Positions 57,695 to 64,000 of a DNA stretch of 64,000 nt are shown piece after piece. The position numbers and the translations under genes are program-made. The DNA lies in NCBI GenBank assembly GCA_000181795.3, contig CM012954.1, forward strand, positions 1,534,014 through 1,598,013. The letters run 5' to 3'. Every line of letters starts with the position of its first letter. The stretch's first letter is position 1. The stretch is from Trichinella spiralis. Its lineage: Eukaryota; Nematoda; Enoplea; Trichinellida; Trichinellidae. The notes under the pieces are model-generated. The model was given only the letters and a program-made list of their open reading frames with translations. It was not told where the DNA came from and did no database searches.

Positions 57695-58453
57695 ATGGCA
57701 CCATCGGTGTCGAATAAATATGACGAGCTGATTGAGCACAGAACACGATGGTGGTCCACATACCCGACGTACGGCTTCAATGTCAAAGCTAAACCACGGG
57801 ACACGTTGGATCGGATTGTCAGCGACGTGTTCGGTGCACCCAGGAAGCTTGCCAGGTCCGTTTCGGCGGCTAGCTTGACTTATTTTCGTGAAGCCGACGT
57901 CGGCGTGAGCGGTTTGAAGCGTTCCCCAACGTACAGCAGCCTGAGTCCGTCGCACGCGTTACCGTACGATTTGCGCGTCGCCACTCGCTACATCGACGTC
58001 ATGGAGCCGCGCAAAGTGACCACAAGCAATTGGTATTTGAACACGTACGTTCCTTACCAGTTTAGAAGAAGCATGACCAACCTCTGCTGCGCTAAGCCTG
58101 CTGAAAACAAACCACCCATATTTTCGTACGTCACCAGATCTTACTGTCCAGCTTACAAGGATGTCTATTTTAATAACAGGAAACAATTTTCTCATTCTTA
58201 TGGAAATGATTATTTGAAAGAATCTTGCGCCTACGGGGGAGAGTATGTTCGATCAAGACTGCGCTTTGTCGACCGAAGCTTACCGTATGTACGCACCAGT
58301 TACGAACGACCATCGTCAGTGGAACGTTACTTGAGATTCTGGCGTGGAGGTAGTTCGCTGGCGTTCGTCGGCACTCCCACATCATTGCCAACTTACACGC
58401 AATCCCGTCTGCCTCATCGTATCTACATGCTCACTTCTAGACTGCCCTTTTGA
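57695..58453 (+). CDS. Tyr/Arg/Ser-rich protein of unknown function, single exon, 252 aa
   Basis: A single uninterrupted frame in G+C-richer DNA, beginning MAPSVSNKYDELIEHRTRWW four bases after an acceptor-like GAAGCAG. It has no signal peptide or membrane segment. Tyrosine and arginine are strikingly common and occur in short recurring contexts: WWSTYPTYGF, FREADVGVSGLKRSPTYSSL, LPYDLRVATRYIDVMEPR, RSYCPAYKDVYFNNR, RSLPYVRTSYERPSSVERYL. I recognise no domain. Composition resembles cytoskeleton-associated or sarcomere-associated disordered proteins, but that is a guess. The lack of introns is unusual for this window. Confidence 0.6.
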   Translation: MAPSVSNKYDELIEHRTRWWSTYPTYGFNVKAKPRDTLDRIVSDVFGAPRKLARSVSAASLTYFREADVGVSGLKRSPTYSSLSPSHALPYDLRVATRYIDVMEPRKVTTSNWYLNTYVPYQFRRSMTNLCCAKPAENKPPIFSYVTRSYCPAYKDVYFNNRKQFSHSYGNDYLKESCAYGGEYVRSRLRFVDRSLPYVRTSYERPSSVERYLRFWRGGSSLAFVGTPTSLPTYTQSRLPHRIYMLTSRLPF

Positions 58454-58590
58454 AAAAAAGCTTATCCATCTCACTGTACGGCAAACAATCCTTTTCTAAG
58501 AGAATACAACATCTGTTTGCTTTTACAGTAGCTTGCATAGTTAGTTGCACAAGCTGCTGAAAATGTTTAGTTATTTATACGTGTGTGATC

Positions 58591-58642
58591 TGATGTGATG
58601 TGATGTGATGTGATGTGATGTGATGTAATGTGATGTGATGTA
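58591..58642. repeat. (TGATG)n pentanucleotide repeat
   Basis: About ten tandem five-base units, two with a G-to-A change, lie in the 3' UTR of the Tyr/Arg-rich gene. An AATAAA poly(A) signal follows at 58658-58663. Confidence 0.9.
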
Positions 58643-58663
58643 ACTTTTTGTAGTAACAATAAA

Positions 58664-61073
58664 AATAAAAAACGTTTATTTATAAACGAGGACTGATTCG
58701 CACTCTTTGTTCACAGTTTTTAATTTTAAAAAATGAAGAATACTGTAAAAATAAAAAGTAATTTTAATTAATAAAATGTTTTTAATCGATAAAGAAATCA
58801 CAGCAAAAACTAGTTCAAAGTGACAGTAAACTGTCAACAAAAAATTTTCTTTAATTATGCAATAACTTGATTATTTTTGATACTGTATTGTCGAGATTTA
58901 TTTAGCTCTGTGCGTCAATTTTTTTCCTTCTTTTTTTGTTTCGAAATGTAAAATAGCATTTTCTTCAACAGATATGTTCAGTCAACATTTACTTATTTAT
59001 CAATGGTCATTGTACTCTACTCTGCGTTGAAGCATGACGATACGTCGTTCCAAGACCGGTCAGTGAAAGAAGTTTAAAATTTTCAACGCTCACTTCAATG
59101 CTCAAGCTGAATTCAGGTAAGTGATGAATTTTGAATTTTTGTCCAGCACTTTGTCCGTTGAGTAACTGACGTTTTGGAAAGATCAGATTGAAAATTTATT
59201 TTTAAGATAATCGCATGGGAGACGAATTTCAAATTTATTTGTAATTGTGATTTGCAAATATTTGCCTTCTTCTTTGCAAGCTTTGTTGCAATGTGAATTA
59301 ATTGTTTATTTTCTTTATTGACATTTTATTTAATGCTGCATAATATTGATACGCATTATCAGTATCTTTGCGCGACACATTCATTATCAAGCAAAAATTC
59401 TCAGTTCAGTAATAAGTTGATAATTGATTTTCTTCAGTGTTTTTTGGTCATTTTATTTTGAATCGATTCATGCAACAGGAAACAATTTTTTCTTTGAACT
59501 GATTGATTTTTTCCGTTGCAAATTTTACAGTATCTCTTCAACAGGGACCCGTTCACTGTCCCAGGGAAACAACGAAGCGTTGCATTTCGTTGACTTGTAT
59601 TTTTGTAATTTTCTCATTTTAAAACAAATTTATTGTCATTTTTTGAATATCTGGTGTGAAAATTTTAAAATCGACAATTCAAATTGTAGTGTTCAGCTTT
59701 GTCATTTTGTCATTCGCTAATAGGGTTTTCAAGTAACGTTGGCCACTATTACGAATCATTTAATTTTCAATCGAAGTAAATCACGTTGTTGCATTGCACA
59801 AGGCAGTTCTTAACGATTTCCAAGAAACGCTTCAGTTTTTCAGCTGCAATTATTGTCTTTGCAACAAAGTAGACAACGTGAGAAGAGAATCAGATTGACG
59901 TTGAGAAATAATCTCAATTTATGTTCGATATCGAGGCAGTGCTGAGCAGTTGTCTTTTGGCTGTCAGAGTTATTTTTCAACATGTTCAATCTATAAACGG
60001 ACATTTCAGTTTTGCAAATTGAGAAATGTGCAAAATTTGAACAGCGCTCTCTGTTGAACTTTATTTTTTATACTATAGGTGTACTGTAATTGTTTTTGAA
60101 AAAATATCTTTGCCAGCAATTTGCTAAACTAGTGTTGTCATCGTTGTTCACCATTTAAATTCAATGGGGCAGAAATGTCATCAAATGGGGGAAAATGATG
60201 TTTTTTCTTTTTTAAGATTGCAGCTTATTTTATTCATTAGTGTTTGATGAGCGGCGGGCTGAGCGGAAATGACTGAAATTGATTTAAAGTTGTTGAGAAT
60301 GGTAGTTTTCTTTTCCTTTACTTTTCTGTGCCGACAGATATTATTTATTTTTGACAAATTTCGATATTTATTTCTGTGAGAATGGCAAAAATGAAAAAGA
60401 ACAAAATTTTATTCATCTTCAAATAAATAGGTTGGGAAAAGTGTTTTTTTGTTTTAACGTGACGAAACTAGAATTTTTTGAACGATATGCCAACAATCTT
60501 TAATGTCAGTTGATGCATTTGCATCATTGCTACGTTGAATTGATCAANTTGGTGATCGGGTGCTGGAGAGGGTTCAGTTGATTTGGGTGGAATTGCAGCA
60601 ACCATAATTTAGTACTTGTGATGTTTGAAATCTCTGCTATGAAACGCTGGTTGTGGAAAAATTTTTATCAATCCTTAAAAAGTTGGGATGAGCAGGGCGG
60701 GACATGTTCTCCCAACAGGGTCGGTGATTGTGGTAGTATTATTGTTGGTGAGTTTGTCGAGCGCATTCTGTTCTGATTGGGTGGAATAAGAAGAAACTGT
60801 GCGAATGAATTATTCNAAAGCAAAGCAAAGAATGCCAGGTGATAGTGANTANTTCATCGTTGTTGGCAGCCGTTCCTCTGATCGACATACGACGACTGTT
60901 GTGTGCAAAAAGGGCTTTTGAAAAAATAGCTTATCGCGTTCAGTTCAATTTACATCCTTTGAACGGCGTGCACACATGCTACACACATACACACACGCAC
61001 ACACACACACACACACANCACACATACAGAAGACGCACGCTACATGGGAGAAAAGTGAGCTTGGGTCCTCGAA
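58664..61073. other. Spacer and 5' region of the sulfotransferase gene
   Basis: AT-rich DNA with no firm coding signal. A GTAAGT donor after CAG at about 59117 could end a non-coding 5' exon of the sulfotransferase gene. The last 550 bases contain five ambiguous bases (60548, 60816, 60849, 60852, 61018), two of them four bases apart and one inside a CA repeat. The assembly is weak here. Confidence 0.45.
60987..61022. repeat. (CA)n microsatellite with an ambiguous base
   Basis: An ACAC tract just upstream of the sulfotransferase start contains an N at 61018, probably from variable repeat length or slippage in the reads. Confidence 0.9.
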
Positions 61074-62090
61074 ATGCAGAATCCGAACGATGTACCAGGA
61101 CGTATGGTGAAATTGTTTCATTGTCGTTACGTTTCAAATCAGCGATGTGCATATTGTACTTTGAGTGGAATGATGCATTCGTACACGCAGCTGTTGTACT
61201 TGAACAATGGAGGCATTGTTTGCTATTTGTTCATCGGCATCACGTTGATGTGCCTGTTTTGTTGCGTTCGTTTTGAGCTCGACGACGAGATCAATCTTTT
61301 CTTGTATGAACCACGCCCATTGCCGACTTGTTTAATCATCGGAGCCAGAAAATGCGGTACAAGGGCTCTTTTGCAATTTCTCAGCTTGCATCCCAAATTG
61401 CGCATCGTTACCCAAGAGTTGCACTTTTTCGACAACGATACCGCTTATGAACTCGGCTTAAGCTGGTACCGCAGTCAGATGCCTTTGGCCAACCATTCGG
61501 GCGGAGTGACGATTGAAAAAACTCCCGGCTATTTTACCAGCTTATTGGCACCGAGTCGAGTTTACCGGCTGAATCCCAAGATGAGACTTGTGTTAATTGT
61601 TCGAAATCCCGTCGTGCGTGCCATATCCGATTTCACACAGGTGGTCCACACGAAGCGATCGAAAGGTAAGCTGGTGCAGACGTTTGAACAAGCCGTTTTT
61701 GACAGAGACGGTTCGGTCCGGGTCGCTTACAAGCCGGTGCGTAACAGCTTGTATGCGTTGCATTTGCGCCATTGGTTGGCTTATTTTCCAATTGATCAGA
61801 TTCACATTGCCGACGGAGATCGGCTAATTGAGGAGCCGATTGTTGAACTGCGTGCTGTGGAACGATTTCTCAACTTGCCACCGCATATTGGCGCTGAACA
61901 GCTCTACTTCAACCGTACAAAGGGGTTCTACTGTTACGTGCATCCCGTCGACGGTCCGTCCTGTTTGGGCAACACCAAAGGCAGAGCGCACGTCAGGGTG
62001 AGCGTGGAAGCTCGACAGAAGCTTCAAGAATTTTTTCAACCGCACAATAAGCAATTCTATGCGCTCATTAATCGCACTTTCAACTGGTAG
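61074..62090 (+). CDS. Heparan sulfate glucosamine 3-O-sulfotransferase, 338 aa
   Basis: Transfers sulfate from PAPS to the 3-OH of glucosamine in heparan sulfate in the Golgi, creating rare protein-binding sites. It is a type II membrane protein, with the hydrophobic segment GGIVCYLFIGITLMCLFCCV at about residues 46-65. The catalytic domain follows: the 5'-phosphosulfate loop IIGARKCGTRALLQFL (88-103), the catalytic Glu in TQELHFFD (Glu115), EKTPGYFTSLLAPSRV, and the 3'-phosphate motif IVRNPVVRAISDFTQ (175-189). A C-terminal disulfide loop is CYVHPVDGPSCLGNTKGRAH. The whole coding region is one exon. Start choice is uncertain: ATGs at 61074, 61104 and 61170 all keep the membrane anchor. An upstream ATG at 61043 opens only a short frame that ends at once. 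Paralogue (3-OST-1-like or 3-OST-3/5-like) not resolved. Confidence 0.93.
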   Translation: MQNPNDVPGRMVKLFHCRYVSNQRCAYCTLSGMMHSYTQLLYLNNGGIVCYLFIGITLMCLFCCVRFELDDEINLFLYEPRPLPTCLIIGARKCGTRALLQFLSLHPKLRIVTQELHFFDNDTAYELGLSWYRSQMPLANHSGGVTIEKTPGYFTSLLAPSRVYRLNPKMRLVLIVRNPVVRAISDFTQVVHTKRSKGKLVQTFEQAVFDRDGSVRVAYKPVRNSLYALHLRHWLAYFPIDQIHIADGDRLIEEPIVELRAVERFLNLPPHIGAEQLYFNRTKGFYCYVHPVDGPSCLGNTKGRAHVRVSVEARQKLQEFFQPHNKQFYALINRTFNW

Positions 62091-62236
62091 TCAATCAATC
62101 AACCATGTAACGAACAATCAATCACCTTTATTATTATTATTGTTATTATCAGCATTATCATCAACATTATTATTGGTGTTGTTGTTATGGATGGTTAATT
62201 TTTCTTTTCTTAACACTAACAACGTTGCCAATGGAA

Positions 62237-64000
62237 TCAGCTTTGTGTGTGGCATTGCTTCCAAGTAAGAGGCGTGCCATCGCGTTGTCGAAATTCGCTC
62301 AAAAAGCAGTCGCACTCGTCTCGAACACAAACCGCCTCTGGATACGCTGGACATTGACGGTTGTCGCAAGGATTGAATACCTTGCACCACCGACCTGGTC
62401 GAGATTCAATAGCTGTACAATTGTCGGTTTCCGGTGAACAACGTTCGCAAAGCCCACATTTTTCTGCAATTGAAAATTTCAAATTCAACCTCTCTCTGAT
62501 CAATGAGCAAAAACAGTGGAAATGAAATAAATAATAAACGGACAAATTCTCCTTCACTGATTGCACACATGCTTGTTTTCTTGAAGCTCATTTTTTTATT
62601 CAGCTTATTTTATTTTCTTCTTGTTAAGCAAAATGGGGATTGTTTGCGTTTGCAGCTTTGAAAATGAAAAATTTTACGCAACCCTTGAAAAATAACGAAC
62701 AAAATTTTCACTAATGGATTTCAGTTCTAGCCACGTTTAATGCTTTCACAAATTCATCATTTCTACTCGCTCGCTTGCTTGTTTGTCGGTATTTTTGCCA
62801 ACACTGATTAGTTAAATTGACATTTCTACGTGCTTGAACATTTTGCATAAGCGTCATTTGCTTTTCTATTTTTTCACACCAATGACTGCAGCATTATGCT
62901 AACCGAGTTATTTGGGCACTTAAAAATAGGTATTAACGCTTACATACACGTACGTCATTAGTTCTTGGTGAGAAAACATAATCCTCGAAAATTGATAGAC
63001 TAATAATTTTGATTGGACTTGCTTGTGCGCAGCAGCTATTCTGAAATTTCGGCAACTTTCTTCACATATGTTATCATCTTTAAATGAATTAAAACGCACA
63101 TCCATTTCTACCGGTCTGTGTTATGATGCTTTCAAAGCCGCTGTTGGCAAGTGATGCTGAACGCCTAGAGTTCAGTTTGGGAAAGAGGGTTGTGTTTTTA
63201 CTTAGGCTTGCTTTCAAACTACCTCTCTGCTTTTGGTTATAAATATGCGCATGTTGTTAGCACTGGGATTGTTCACTAATCATTTTCAAAAACCCTATCA
63301 ATGTTGATTTTCTCAAATGTTCAAGTGAAAGATGATTAATAAGACAAAACAGAACAGCTTTTGATGATTATTATATTATGCATATTTTGTTGTGCTTCTT
63401 ACCTACACATGTGTAGCGGTCACAGGGTACTTCACCTCCGCAGAATGCTGTGCTGATAACACATTCTTGGCAGGCGCTGCATTTGGTCGTTCGACAGTCG
63501 TTCGGCTTTGTTTTCCCATCAGACATTTTCTCAATTTTCGTACCATTTTTCATAGGTATGCAAATGTACTCGGACAAATCGTTCGGATTGAGCAGGCAAA
63601 CATTTTCATCAGGGCAAGGATTTGATAGGCATGGATTTTTTGTTTCATTTGATTCTGTTAAAAATTCAACTAACCATTAATAACTGATTGCAACTTGTAA
63701 TAATGATGATGATGATGATGAAATTGGAAAATTTTTCAATCCTTATTTCATTTTCATATTCATATGAATATATCTTACGTAATGAGCAAGTATTGTTGTT
63801 AGAAATGTTGCTTAATTAAAGGGGAATTTTGTTGCTTTCACAAATTAAGAAGACATTATGTTAAAATATGCATTACCAGCTTGCTTGTCTTCTGTCATAC
63901 AATGAAGTTTGCATTTTTCAAAAGAGTTGAAATTGTTTTCGTTTCCCTTGCAACCACCGTAGGTGAACTTTTCGCACACACCTTTTTCAGAGTTGTAGAA
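62237..64000 (-). CDS. Kunitz and Cys-rich secreted protein, 3' part, runs off the window
   Basis: Three minus-strand exons join in phase: 64000-63877 (5' end missing), 63654-63403, 62463-62237 with a TGA stop. The first holds the second half of a Kunitz/BPTI domain: [20 protein letters not shown], then [14 protein letters not shown], with the four C-terminal cysteines correctly spaced. The reactive-site loop lies outside the window, so inhibitory specificity cannot be judged. The second exon encodes a Cys-rich EGF-like stretch ([14 protein letters not shown]), then [20 protein letters not shown] and CDRYTC. The third repeats similar Cys patterns ([44 protein letters not shown]). It is likely an extracellular protease inhibitor or matrix protein with several modules. 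The intron between the last two exons is about 940 bases. Confidence 0.8.
63702..63720. repeat. (GAT)n microsatellite in the Kunitz gene intron
   Basis: Six GAT units in the intron between the Kunitz exon and the next Cys-rich exon. Confidence 0.85.

Noticed and set aside
57438-57731. 97-codon frame with an Asn run upstream of the Tyr/Arg-rich gene
   Set aside because: Depends on a CAA repeat and overlaps the next gene's start in another frame; 5' UTR is more likely.
1-64000. tRNA, rRNA, conserved microRNAs (let-7, miR-1, miR-124 and others), CRISPR arrays and transposons
   Set aside because: Read for by eye on both strands, and no convincing match was found. A covariance-model scan could still find divergent tRNAs or hairpins.

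Overview
The window is eukaryotic and looks like a nematode. It is AT-rich. Its genes are split by many short GT-AG introns, mostly about 50-110 bases, with a few of 0.3-2.5 kb. The proteins are animal proteins: a heterotrimeric G-protein beta subunit almost identical to the nematode one, an EGF-receptor ligand, a reticulon, a heparan sulfate 3-O-sulfotransferase, a Kunitz-domain protein and a globin. Many start codons lie 4-22 bases downstream of a splice-acceptor-like TTTCAG or TTTTAG, as expected where messages receive a trans-spliced leader. A Trichinella-like (clade I) nematode would fit, but the species cannot be proven from this sequence alone.

Layout. 0.3-2.7 kb: mitochondrial phosphate carrier (minus). 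3.9-6.1 kb: WDR76/Cmr1-type WD40 protein (plus). 6.4-16.8 kb: AT-rich DNA with a few unassigned exon-like pieces. 16.8-18.6 kb: globin (plus), convergent with an ATP23-type zinc protease (minus, 18.7-19.8 kb). The protease is divergent from an unidentified membrane-anchored protein (plus, 20.3-21.4 kb). 21.4-26.1 kb: repeat-rich non-coding DNA, then a U6 snRNA gene (minus, 26.2 kb). 27.4-28.6 kb: novel N-myristoylation-motif coiled-coil protein (plus), convergent with a UBL4/Get5 protein (minus, 28.8-29.9 kb). 29.9-38.0 kb: gene-poor DNA rich in simple repeats and purine tracts. 38.0-39.2 kb: G beta (minus). 45.1-45.9 kb: part of a multi-pass membrane protein. 47.0-50.3 kb: membrane-anchored EGF ligand of LIN-3/Spitz type (plus). 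51.9-53.1 kb: protein with three S1-like modules. 53.9-54.3 kb: small secreted protein. 55.3-56.4 kb: reticulon. 57.7-58.5 kb: Tyr/Arg-rich protein. 61.1-62.1 kb: heparan sulfate 3-O-sulfotransferase. 62.2-64.0 kb: C-terminal part of a Kunitz/Cys-rich secreted protein that runs off the right edge (minus).

The genes do not form one pathway. Two touch mitochondria: the phosphate carrier and the ATP23 protease. Two are signalling components: G beta and the EGF ligand. UBL4 and reticulon serve ER targeting and ER shape, and the sulfotransferase and Kunitz protein act on the secretory or extracellular side. Exon structures were joined by hand. In nearly every gene the phases close across all junctions. 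The clear exception is one intron of the ATP23 gene, which is reported as a finding.
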